Assembly (NCBI RefSeq): GCF_010093385.1
Contig: NZ_PDWV01000001.1
Coordinates: 141,004 to 205,003, forward strand
DNA: 64,000 nucleotides
From: Pseudoxanthomonas mexicana
GTDB lineage: Bacteria > Pseudomonadota > Gammaproteobacteria > Xanthomonadales > Xanthomonadaceae
Direction: 5' to 3'
The notes beneath the pieces are model-generated. The model was not told where the DNA came from. It saw only the letters and a list, made by a program, of their open reading frames with translations, and did no database searches. A program made the translations under genes and the position numbers. This document shows positions 45,776 through 53,033 of the stretch, in pieces. Each line of letters starts with the position of its first letter. The stretch's first letter is position 1.

Positions 45776-46372
45776 TCAGCGCTGTCCTGCGGGTTCGCTG
45801 CCGTCCGCGGCTGCGCCATCGACCAGCACATACTCCCCGTTCTTCTTCCACCGGCGCAGACCCTCCTCGAGCTTGATGCAGGGCGCGCCATCGCACGCAG
45901 TGATCGTCACGTGACGCAGGGCTTCGAGCACCTCCGCATCCACGTACGCGCGCTGAGCGCGCTGCACGTTGTGCCATGACGCATAGCCGGTCCCTGCCAC
46001 CAACAGCAGGCATGCCACTGCGATAGCCCCCAGCGTACCCGCACCCAGGAAGCGCAGCCGTCTTTCGAGTGCCGCCTGCTCGTGTTGAAGACGATCCGTC
46101 ACCTGCTTCAGGCGCGCCGTGGTGTCGAGAATCGCCTGCGTCGCAGCGGGCACCTTCTCCGACAGCGCCGAGGAAACGGCAGAACCTGCGTGCTCGACAA
46201 GCTCGCGCTTCCCTTCCTCGATCGTCCTTCGTACCACGATCGCTGCGCCCTGAAGATCCTGCGCCGAGGCCTGCTGCGAAGCCGCTGCCTGCTCGCACTT
46301 TTCCTTGAGGTGGGCGGCGAGCAGTGCTGCATTGGCGACGAATTCATCCATCTTCGACGAGTCCATATCCAT
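45776..46372 (-). CDS. T4SS-linked membrane protein of unknown function
   Basis: 198 residues from ATG 46372 (or 46366). The N-terminal half is a long helical region (AALLAAHLKEKCEQAAASQQASAQDL...VTDRLQHEQAALERR), likely coiled coil, followed by one membrane segment (about 122-142, AGTLGAIAVACLLLVAGTGY) and a soluble tail with LRHVTITACDGAPCIKLEEG and EYVLVDG. It lies 32 bases upstream of virD4 on the same strand and probably shares its transcript. The layout resembles the gene adjacent to virD4 in Xanthomonas T4SS loci. Its function is not known; it might assist VirD4. Confidence 0.7.
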   Translation of the reverse strand: MDMDSSKMDEFVANAALLAAHLKEKCEQAAASQQASAQDLQGAAIVVRRTIEEGKRELVEHAGSAVSSALSEKVPAATQAILDTTARLKQVTDRLQHEQAALERRLRFLGAGTLGAIAVACLLLVAGTGYASWHNVQRAQRAYVDAEVLEALRHVTITACDGAPCIKLEEGLRRWKKNGEYVLVDGAAADGSEPAGQR

Positions 46373-46951
46373 CCCTGTTCGATGTGAAGCGAGGTGATCG
46401 ACCTTTTTCAGGATGCTGCACAACGTTAGGTACTTCAATATCCAGCTGATGCTGGTCGCACGCATGTCTCAGTCATCTAGGTGAATCCGATTTTCACATT
46501 GGATGTGACGCGGTGCGTACTTTCACAATCACCTTCACGTCCATGAGTGAAGTAATGATCGTCGCTTCACGAATATGCAATAAACAGCTTGTTTTATGGG
46601 GTTTCGTGCGCATGCTTCGGGGGCAGCGAATGTTCATACACATGTTTACTCGAGTAAGTGTCTTGACGGCACAAAATCGCGTGGATATGTTCGGCGCGAA
46701 TGTCGTGATGCAGTACGCGGATCGGATGTGATTCGCGAATGCCACCGTTTCAACGGAGCGTTAACCACATGGATGCGTACAGGGGGTATGGCACGGGCCT
46801 TCAATCCGTGCGCGGTGAAGATCGCGGCTTGCCCGCGGATCCCGATGCGCGTTCGCGCACTGCCGCCCACACACAATCTTCAGTACCGCGGAGCGTCCAG
46901 CGATGGGGCGCAGCGGATGGGTGTTGCCGACGATTGCAGGGTGGTCTACAC
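46373..46951. promoter_or_regulatory. Divergent, AT-rich T4SS control region
   Basis: The 579 bases between the virD4-side unit and virB7 are clearly less GC-rich than the rest of the window. Short ORFs on both strands here overlap each other and look non-coding. Six TTCAC/GTGAA pentamers lie within 90 bases: GTGAA at 46481 and 46547, TTCAC at 46493, 46522, 46534 and 46566. A 12-bp palindrome and a consensus-like promoter follow (separate entry). This is the expected place for repression of both transcripts. Confidence 0.6.
46646..46691 (+). promoter_or_regulatory. Candidate virB operon promoter with palindromic operator
   Basis: The -35 box TTGACG (46663-46668) and -10 box TATGTT (46686-46691) are 17 bases apart. 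The perfect palindrome TTACTCGAGTAA (46646-46657) ends 5 bases before the -35. It would give a leader of about 250 bases before virB7 at 46952. Confidence 0.45.
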
Positions 46952-47401
46952 GTGAGTGGAAACGCTGTCTTTCGCGCGTCTCTGATGGCGGGCGTGATCT
47001 TTGCGGTGATGGCAATGGCGGGGTGCGCGACGCCCACGCCGAAAGACGTAGGTGGACGTTGGCGTCCGGTGAACCGTTTCGCCGAGGTGCCTCAGGCCAT
47101 TCCACTCCAACAGGCCTACATCTATCAGGCGTCCCCGGCGGACTCCACCCTGAAAACCATGCTCGGCCGGTGGGCAAGGGATGCGCGCCTCACGCTGTCC
47201 TACCTGCACCCGAACGACTACACGCTACATTCGCCGGTTGCGCAGATCCGGACCGGCAGTCTCGAGGATGCGGCGAGTGCGCTTTCGGCCGCTTATGCCG
47301 AACAGGGCGTCCGGGTGGTGGTCGAGCGTCCGCGGATCATCGTGAGCCAATCGTTGCCGCCGCCCGCCGACGCAGCGCCTTCCGCGCCCACCGGTGACTG
47401 A
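46952..47401 (+). CDS. virB7: VirB7 outer-membrane lipoprotein with N0-like domain
   Basis: 149 residues from GTG 46952. A lipoprotein signal ends at lipobox MAGC (Cys25). Residues 26-55 hold the VirB9-binding linker. The C-terminal half (about 62-140, STLKTMLGRWARDARLTLSY...ASALSAAYAEQGVRVVV) reads as an N0-type domain, the feature that distinguishes Xanthomonadaceae VirB7 from the short VirB7 of Agrobacterium. It anchors the outer-membrane core complex with VirB9 and VirB10. The start GTG is chosen because it gives a complete signal peptide; ATG 46985 would remove the charged end. Confidence 0.88.
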   Translation: MSGNAVFRASLMAGVIFAVMAMAGCATPTPKDVGGRWRPVNRFAEVPQAIPLQQAYIYQASPADSTLKTMLGRWARDARLTLSYLHPNDYTLHSPVAQIRTGSLEDAASALSAAYAEQGVRVVVERPRIIVSQSLPPPADAAPSAPTGD

Positions 47402-47414
47402 GGGCGAACATCCC

Positions 47415-48344
47415 ATGTTCAAGAAGAAGACCTCGTCGCCGGACATCGATCGTGCAGTAGCACAGGGCGTCAGCTTCGAGTTGACTCTGGCCGAACGCGC
47501 GCGGAAGAGCGAGCGCAGGGCCTGGCTTGTGGCGTGGTCCGCGATCGTGATGTCGCTGATCCTCGCCGGCGGCTATTTCATCTTTCTGCCGTTGAAGGAG
47601 AAGGTGCCTTATCTGGTGATGGCCGATCCCTACACGGGCACGGCCAGTGTGGCGCGCCTGTCCGGCAACTTCCAGGACCGCGACGTCACCACGGAGGAAG
47701 CGATCAACAAGAGCAACGTGGCGCAGTTCGTGCTGGCACGGGAATCCTACGATTCCGGATTGATCGGCCAGCGCAATTGGAGGACCACGCTGTCGATGGC
47801 GGGGCCCGCGGTCGCGCCCGCCTATGTGGCACTGCACTCGGAAAGCAACCCCGAGCGACCATTCCGGCTCTATGGCAGCGGTCGCGCGGTGCGCGTCCGG
47901 ATACTCAGCATCGTGCTGATCGGTGGAACCGAGGGTCGGCGCCCCACCGGTGCGACCGTTCGTTTCCAACGCAGCGTCTACGAGAAGGGGCGGGGCATCT
48001 CTCAGGCGCTGGACAGCAAGATCGCCACGATGGAATTCACCTACAGCCCCGATCTCCGCCTCAACGAAGAGGACAGGCTGCTCAATCCTCTGGGGTTCCG
48101 GGTCACCAACTATCGCGTGGACGAGGACTTCGCTTCCGCGGCGCTGCCGGAGCGGGAGTTCCCCACGCCCCCGTCCTCTGCCGACATGGCGCCTGCCGTG
48201 CCGTCAGCCGCTGCAGGCACGAACGGAGCGGTCGCGACGGCGCCAGGCCCGGACCAGGTGCCAGGCGAGAACGATGTGTCGACAGCGCCGCTGCCTGCGG
48301 AACAGTCGGAATCCGAGACCGGAAACGGAGTGCCCCAACGATGA
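47415..48344 (+). CDS. virB8: T4SS inner-membrane protein VirB8
   Basis: 309 residues. A short cytoplasmic N-terminus, one membrane segment (about 38-58, LVAWSAIVMSLILAGGYFIF) and a periplasmic NTF2-like domain (VTTEEAINKSNVAQFVLARE...LNPLGFRVTNYRVDED). The C-terminal 75 residues form a Pro/Ala/Gly-rich extension (PPSSADMAPAVPSAAAG...). ATG 47415 is preferred to GTG 47394 on ribosome-site spacing. It is a scaffold linking inner-membrane complex to core complex. The extension beyond the NTF2 domain also occurs in some xanthomonad VirB8 proteins (from memory, uncertain). Confidence 0.9.
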   Translation: MFKKKTSSPDIDRAVAQGVSFELTLAERARKSERRAWLVAWSAIVMSLILAGGYFIFLPLKEKVPYLVMADPYTGTASVARLSGNFQDRDVTTEEAINKSNVAQFVLARESYDSGLIGQRNWRTTLSMAGPAVAPAYVALHSESNPERPFRLYGSGRAVRVRILSIVLIGGTEGRRPTGATVRFQRSVYEKGRGISQALDSKIATMEFTYSPDLRLNEEDRLLNPLGFRVTNYRVDEDFASAALPEREFPTPPSSADMAPAVPSAAAGTNGAVATAPGPDQVPGENDVSTAPLPAEQSESETGNGVPQR

Positions 48345-48361
48345 GGTGGAAGGACGCCATG

Positions 48362-49102
48362 ATGCGTTTGGTCACGCTAAGCGTGCTGCTGATGGTAGCG
48401 CCCGCGTACGCGCAGGTGATCGAGCAGTACACATACGCGCCGGACAAGGTCTATCCGGTACGCACGGGCCTGGGCATCACGACCCAGATCGAATTGTCGC
48501 CGCACGAGGAGATCCTGGACTTCAGTACCGGCTTCAGTGGCGGATGGGACATCAGTCGCCGCGGCAACGTGTTCTACCTGAAGCCAAAGAACGTCGATGT
48601 CGACACCAATCTGCTGGTGCGCACCGCCGCGCATTCCTACATCTTCGAGCTGAAGGTCGTCGCTACGGACTGGCGCGTGCTCGACCAGGCGAGGGCGGCT
48701 GGCGTGCAGTACCGCATCACGTTTGTCTATCCGGGCGATACCAGTTTCGCGGGCACGGCAGACAAGCCGCAGGATGTCGCCTCCGAACTGAATACCGAAG
48801 TCGAACCCGGGCGGCCGTACTACTTCAACTACGAATACTCCCAGCGCAGGCGTGGCCCGGCGTGGTTGGTGCCGGCGACCGTCTACGACGATCGCCGCTT
48901 TACCTACATTCGCATGGGCGATCGCACACGCTTCCCCAGCGGGAACTTCCCGGCCGTATTCGCGCGCGAGAGCGAGCACGGCGATGAGTTCGTCGTCAAT
49001 TCGACGGTACAGGACGACACCATCGTTGTGCACGGCACCTATCCCTATTTGGTCATCCGCCATGGCAACAACGTGGTGGGTCTGCGCAGGAGCCCGGAAT
49101 GA
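48362..49102 (+). CDS. virB9: T4SS core-complex protein VirB9
   Basis: 246 residues. A signal peptide (MRLVTLSVLLMVAPAYA) precedes the beta-sandwich N-domain (IEQYTYAPDKVYPVRTGLGI) and the C-domain (PAWLVPATVYDDRRFTYIRM...PYLVIRHGNNVVGLRR), whose sequence is characteristic of VirB9/TrbG. GGAAGGA lies 7 bases before ATG 48362 and decides this start over 48341. It forms the outer ring of the core complex with VirB7 and VirB10. It overlaps virB10 by 4 bases (ATGA). Confidence 0.93.
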   Translation: MRLVTLSVLLMVAPAYAQVIEQYTYAPDKVYPVRTGLGITTQIELSPHEEILDFSTGFSGGWDISRRGNVFYLKPKNVDVDTNLLVRTAAHSYIFELKVVATDWRVLDQARAAGVQYRITFVYPGDTSFAGTADKPQDVASELNTEVEPGRPYYFNYEYSQRRRGPAWLVPATVYDDRRFTYIRMGDRTRFPSGNFPAVFARESEHGDEFVVNSTVQDDTIVVHGTYPYLVIRHGNNVVGLRRSPE

Positions 49103-50298
49103 CGACCCAGACGCCACACGACCATCCCGACGGTGGGCCGGAAAGGGTGGGGCCGCAGAACCCCTACGAGGCCGCCCGGCATGTGCCTGAGCCAGACCTG
49201 GACGCCAATGCGCCCTACCTGAGGTCTGCCGACGTGCAGCGGCTCAACCGCAAGGCGCTGATGTTTCTGGCGGGGATCATCCTGCTCCTGCTAGTCGTCG
49301 CATTCTGGATATTCCGTAGCGCCGTATCTGACCGGGGGGACGAAGCTTCCGGGAAATCCCCCGGTGAGCAGCTTGTCATACCTGCGGCCCCTAAAGACCT
49401 TCCGGACCTTCCTCCCGAGCAGCCTACGGTGGCAGCCGAGCCGGAGCTTCCCCCGTTGCCCGTGGTCAACGAGTACCCGCCTCCACCGGCCCCGACTTTC
49501 TCCCCAAGTCCATCCATGGAGCGTATGGAGCTGACTCTTAGGGAGCGTCGGATGATGGACTTTGCCGGCAATACCCGTTCGCCATCGGCCCAGTCCGACC
49601 CCGTGCCGGGCGTGATGTCGCCAGATGAATACGCGCGCTTGATGGCACAACCAGGATCGCCCCCCGAAAAGGCGACAGAAGCGGACGACACCACCAGCGC
49701 AAAACCCCTTTACAACCCCAATACACTGCTGCTGCGCGGCACCTACATCCGGTGCGTTCTTGAGTCGCGCGTCATCACGGACGTGCCCGGCTATACCTCG
49801 TGCGTGGTGACTGAGCCGGTCTACTCGGTCAACGGCAAGCGCCTGCTGCTGCCGCGCGGCTCCAAGGTCATGGGGAGCTACAACTCCGAAGCGATCATCG
49901 GCGAGCGCGCCGCCATCGTGTGGGACCGCATCACCACGCCGACCGGCATGGACGTGAACATGCGCAGCCCCGGCACCGACATGCTCGGGTCGGCCGGCAA
50001 TCCCGGGCACTACTCGGCCCACTGGGCGCAGCGCATCTCCTCCGCGCTGCTGATCAGTCTGCTCAGCGACGCCTTCAAGTACGCGGGCGCCAAGAACGGT
50101 CCCCAGGAAACGGCGGTCGTCAACGGCGCGATCTACCAGAATCCTTACGAGAGCAATACCGCCCGCACCATGGAGCGACTGGCGAACATGGCGCTGGACC
50201 GCAACATGGCGCGTCCGCCGACGGTGACGATCAACCAGGGCGCCATCCTGAACGTCTACGTGGCCCGCGACGTGGACTTCTCCGCGGTGATGCGCTGA
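49099..50298 (+). CDS. virB10: T4SS core-complex protein VirB10
   Basis: 399 residues. One membrane segment (residues 53-72), then a Pro-rich periplasmic region (about 95-140) and a C-terminal TrbI/VirB10 beta-barrel domain from about 205 (NTLLLRGTYIRCVLESRVIT, LLLPRGSKVMGSYNSEAI). The C-terminal antenna region around 300 (ISSALLISLLSDAFKYAG) crosses the outer membrane in the family. It spans both membranes and gates the channel. ATG overlaps the virB9 stop by 4 bases. Confidence 0.95.
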   Translation: MTTQTPHDHPDGGPERVGPQNPYEAARHVPEPDLDANAPYLRSADVQRLNRKALMFLAGIILLLLVVAFWIFRSAVSDRGDEASGKSPGEQLVIPAAPKDLPDLPPEQPTVAAEPELPPLPVVNEYPPPPAPTFSPSPSMERMELTLRERRMMDFAGNTRSPSAQSDPVPGVMSPDEYARLMAQPGSPPEKATEADDTTSAKPLYNPNTLLLRGTYIRCVLESRVITDVPGYTSCVVTEPVYSVNGKRLLLPRGSKVMGSYNSEAIIGERAAIVWDRITTPTGMDVNMRSPGTDMLGSAGNPGHYSAHWAQRISSALLISLLSDAFKYAGAKNGPQETAVVNGAIYQNPYESNTARTMERLANMALDRNMARPPTVTINQGAILNVYVARDVDFSAVMR

Positions 50299-50310
50299 CG
50301 GCATGCCAGC

Positions 50311-51348
50311 ATGGATACGCAGAACGAACCCCTTGCCCGTGTCTCCAACGAGTTCCTGGACTACCAGTACCAGGTGCTCGGCATCGGTGAGCACATGCAT
50401 TCCTCGGACGTCACCGAGATCTGCATCAATCGTCCGGGCGAGATCTACCTGGAGACGGCGCGCGAGGGTTGGCTGAAAGCCGACGTGCCCACCCTGACCT
50501 TCGAGCGCGCCCGCCAGTTCTGCACCTCCGTCGTCAACGAGAGCAATACCGGCCAGCGCATCACGGACATCGACCCGATGGTGTCGCTGACGTTTCCCAC
50601 CGGCCAGCGCGCGCAGTTCGTCGTCCCGCCGGCCTGCGACGCGGGCAAGGTGTCGATCACCATCCGCCTGCCCGCCAAGTTCAGCAAGACGCTGGAGCAG
50701 TACGAGCAGGACGGGTTCTTCGACGAAATCCTGGAGCAGCAGCAGTCGCTCGGCGACCACGACCAGGAACTGCTCGAACTACGCCGCAGCCGCAACTACG
50801 CCGAGTTCTTCCGCAAGGCGGTGCTGTATCACAAGAACATCGTGGTAGCCGGGGCCACGGGCAGTGGCAAGACCACCTTCATGAAGTCGCTGGTCAACCA
50901 TATCCCCGATCAGGAGCGCCTGGTGACGATCGAGGATGCGCGCGAGCTGTTCATCCGCCAGCCGAACGTGGTTCACCTGCTGTATTCCAAGGGCGGGCAG
51001 AGCGCCAGCAACGTCACCGCGAAGAACTGCATGGAGGCCTGCCTGCGCATGAAGCCGGACCGCATCATCCTGGCCGAGCTACGTGGCGATGAATCCTTCT
51101 ACTTCATCCGCAACTGCGCATCGGGCCATCCAGGTTCGATCACCAGTTGCCATGCCGGCAGTACGGCCCAGACCTGGGACCAGCTCGCGCTGATGGTCAA
51201 GGCGTCGTCGGAAGGGGCAGGGCTGGAGTTCGAGGTGATCAAGCGTTTGCTGAAGATGACCATCGACATCGTGGTCCACATCAAGGCGCACGCGGGCCGA
51301 CGCTACATCACCGGGATCGATTTCGACCCCGCCCGCACACTGGCGTGA
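50311..51348 (+). CDS. virB11: T4SS ATPase VirB11
   Basis: 345 residues, hexameric traffic ATPase. P-loop GATGSGKTTF at 181-190, Asp box TIEDARELFIRQ near 213, Walker B RIILAELRGDE near 251, and His box CASGHPGSITSCHAGS near 273. The N-terminal domain is intact. It powers pilus assembly and substrate handling in the cytoplasm. It starts 12 bases after virB10. The order B10-B11-B1-B2-B3-B4 that follows is the xanthomonad order, unlike Agrobacterium. Confidence 0.95.
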   Translation: MDTQNEPLARVSNEFLDYQYQVLGIGEHMHSSDVTEICINRPGEIYLETAREGWLKADVPTLTFERARQFCTSVVNESNTGQRITDIDPMVSLTFPTGQRAQFVVPPACDAGKVSITIRLPAKFSKTLEQYEQDGFFDEILEQQQSLGDHDQELLELRRSRNYAEFFRKAVLYHKNIVVAGATGSGKTTFMKSLVNHIPDQERLVTIEDARELFIRQPNVVHLLYSKGGQSASNVTAKNCMEACLRMKPDRIILAELRGDESFYFIRNCASGHPGSITSCHAGSTAQTWDQLALMVKASSEGAGLEFEVIKRLLKMTIDIVVHIKAHAGRRYITGIDFDPARTLA

Positions 51349-51359
51349 AAGGAGATTCC

Positions 51360-51491
51360 ATGCGTCGCGTCTTCCCCAAGAACTCCATGTCCGCATCGAG
51401 CGCTCGCGTCCGAAGCTTCCATCAAGCGGCTTGTGTGGACGGTCGTGTCGTTGCCTGGATCGGCAACCATGATGTCCGTGGAAGGAGCTAA
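51360..51491 (+). CDS. Small ORF between virB11 and virB1
   Basis: 43 residues (MRRVFPKNSMSASSARVRSF...). It has a good AAAGGAG ribosome site 6-7 bases before ATG 51360 and ends 4 bases before the virB1 ATG, so ribosomes could pass from virB11 to virB1 through it. The peptide is basic, with no signal or membrane segment and no family I recognise. It may be a chance frame that serves only for coupling. Confidence 0.3.
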   Translation: MRRVFPKNSMSASSARVRSFHQAACVDGRVVAWIGNHDVRGRS

Positions 51492-51495
51492 TCGG

Positions 51496-52275
51496 ATGCT
51501 GCCTGGCATGGAGCTGATGGGATGCACGGGGCTGGCGGTTCCGCCGACCGTGATGGAGCACGTCGTGAAGGTCGAATCCTCGTTCAACCCCTACGCGATC
51601 GGCGTCGTCGGGGGCCGGTTGGCACGACAGCCTCGGAGCCTGGCTGAGGCGCTCTCGACCGCGCGCATGCTGGAAGAACGCGGCTACAACTTCTCGCTGG
51701 GACTGGCGCAGGTCAACCGCTACAACCTGGCACGCCAGGGCTTGGACAGTTACGAGAAGGCGTTCGACACCTGTCCGAACCTTCGCGCGGGCGCGCGCAT
51801 CCTTGCCGAATGCTATGGCCGGTCGGGCGGGGATTGGGGCAAGGCGTTCAGCTGCTACTACTCGGGGAACTTCACCACCGGCTACCGGCACGGTTACGTG
51901 CAGAAGGTCTTCGCCTCCTGGCAGCGCAAGGCGGGGCAGGAGGCAGTGCCGATTCCGATCATCGACCGTCGTACCGCGGCGCTGTCGCGCCGACTGGTGC
52001 CGGCGAACGCCCGCGCCGGTGGAAAACCCTCGCTATTGGAACGTCGCATCGCGGATGCGCGGAACGGTCGCGCCACGCCGTCGCCCACCGTCATTCCCGC
52101 CGCGAGCGGTTTCGCTGTCCCGGCGCCGACCACCGCCATCCCGCAGGCGCCCGCCGTTGTGCAGGCGCCGGATGCCCCGGTCGTGGTGCGGCCGTATTCC
52201 CAGAACACCGCCGTGGGGCCCCAGGCGCCGCCGGCCATGCAGATATCCGGGAGGGATGACGCTTTCGTCTTCTAG
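51496..52275 (+). CDS. virB1: T4SS lytic transglycosylase VirB1
   Basis: 259 residues. The SLT-type catalytic glutamate is in EHVVKVESSFNPYAIGVVGG (about residue 27), with NFSLGLAQVNRYNL and the ACYGRSGGDWGKAFSCYYSGN region typical of VirB1/IagB. It opens the peptidoglycan for the apparatus. GAAGGAG is 8 bases before ATG 51496, which decides the start; with that start no classical signal peptide is visible. The C-terminal 90 residues are Ala/Pro-rich, low complexity. It is distinct from the toxin transglycosylase at 59265. Confidence 0.9.
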   Translation: MLPGMELMGCTGLAVPPTVMEHVVKVESSFNPYAIGVVGGRLARQPRSLAEALSTARMLEERGYNFSLGLAQVNRYNLARQGLDSYEKAFDTCPNLRAGARILAECYGRSGGDWGKAFSCYYSGNFTTGYRHGYVQKVFASWQRKAGQEAVPIPIIDRRTAALSRRLVPANARAGGKPSLLERRIADARNGRATPSPTVIPAASGFAVPAPTTAIPQAPAVVQAPDAPVVVRPYSQNTAVGPQAPPAMQISGRDDAFVF

Positions 52276-52347
52276 CAGCAACCGCCACGGATGGCCTATG
52301 GCACGCGAAAGTGCCACCTATCGTCACCATCACTATTGGGGTACACC

Positions 52348-52722
52348 ATGAACCACGAGCACATGATCCACGTAAAGCAGTTCTTCGCCACCTTGGCCAT
52401 CGCATCCGTCGCCGTCGCGGCGCTGGCGTTCCCTGAGCTGGCGTTCGCCCAGGATGGCTCTGGAGCCGAGGGTCGCGTCACCACGTTCTTCAACAACATC
52501 AACAGCTTGTTGAACGTCGCCTCGATCGCGATCGTCACCATCGCGGTGATCTTCGCCGGCTACCAGATCGCCTTCAACCACAAGCGCGTCGGCGACGTGG
52601 CCCCAGTACTCATCGGCGGCTTCCTGATCGGTGCTGCGGCCCAGATCGCCAAGATGCTACTGCCCACTGACGTGACGTCGACGGCGATGGTGGTGGGCCA
52701 GATGCTGGTCGGCCATGCATAA
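52348..52722 (+). CDS. virB2: T4SS major pilin VirB2
   Basis: 124 residues. A long signal peptide ends at AFA (about residue 35, LAFPELAFAQDG). The mature part has two hydrophobic segments (INSLLNVASIAIVTIAVIFA and VLIGGFLIGAAAQIAKML) separated by a short basic loop (NHKRVGD), the typical VirB2 pilin plan. ATG 52348 starts the signal peptide; the upstream in-frame ATG at 52291 adds 19 non-signal residues. It overlaps virB3 by 8 bases. Confidence 0.88.
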   Translation: MNHEHMIHVKQFFATLAIASVAVAALAFPELAFAQDGSGAEGRVTTFFNNINSLLNVASIAIVTIAVIFAGYQIAFNHKRVGDVAPVLIGGFLIGAAAQIAKMLLPTDVTSTAMVVGQMLVGHA

Positions 52723-53029
52723 GAACGTGCTGTTCAGGGGCTGCACGCGCCCGCCCATGTTCATGGGGGTGCCCTACGTGCCCTTCGCGATCGGGGCGGG
52801 CGGCTGCCTGCTGCTCACGTTCTACTTCAACATGTTCTTCCTGGCCCTGCTGCCGGTGGTCATCTTCATCATGCGGCAGATGGCGCGCCGAGACGAGATG
52901 ATCTTCCGGCTGCTGGGACTGCGCTGGCAGTTCCGGACCAAGGTCCGGAACCTGCGCCATCACGAAGGCATGTGGGTGTTCACGCCCAACGCCTACCGCA
53001 AGCGTTTCGACGATTCGATTCCGGACTGA
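52715..53029 (+). CDS. virB3: T4SS inner-membrane protein VirB3
   Basis: 104 residues. One or two membrane segments (about 18-48, VPYVPFAIGAGGCLLLTFYF...ALLPVVIFIM) and a conserved soluble tail (MARRDEMIFRLLGLRWQF). Family landmarks are LFRGCTRPPMFMGVP at the N-terminus. It overlaps virB2 by 8 bases and ends 4 bases before virB4. VirB3 works next to VirB4 at the inner membrane. It is not fused to VirB4 here. Confidence 0.9.
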   Translation: MHKNVLFRGCTRPPMFMGVPYVPFAIGAGGCLLLTFYFNMFFLALLPVVIFIMRQMARRDEMIFRLLGLRWQFRTKVRNLRHHEGMWVFTPNAYRKRFDDSIPD

Positions 53030-53033
53030 TCCC

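Noticed and set aside
44562..45914. 450-codon plus-strand frame opposite virD4
   Set aside because: It mirrors codon bias of virD4 and has no recognisable motif, signal or sensible ribosome site.
46494..46745. Small frames on both strands in the virD4-virB7 gap (72 and 83 codons)
   Set aside because: The two overlap on opposite strands, lack good ribosome sites and lie in a control region rich in operator-like sites.
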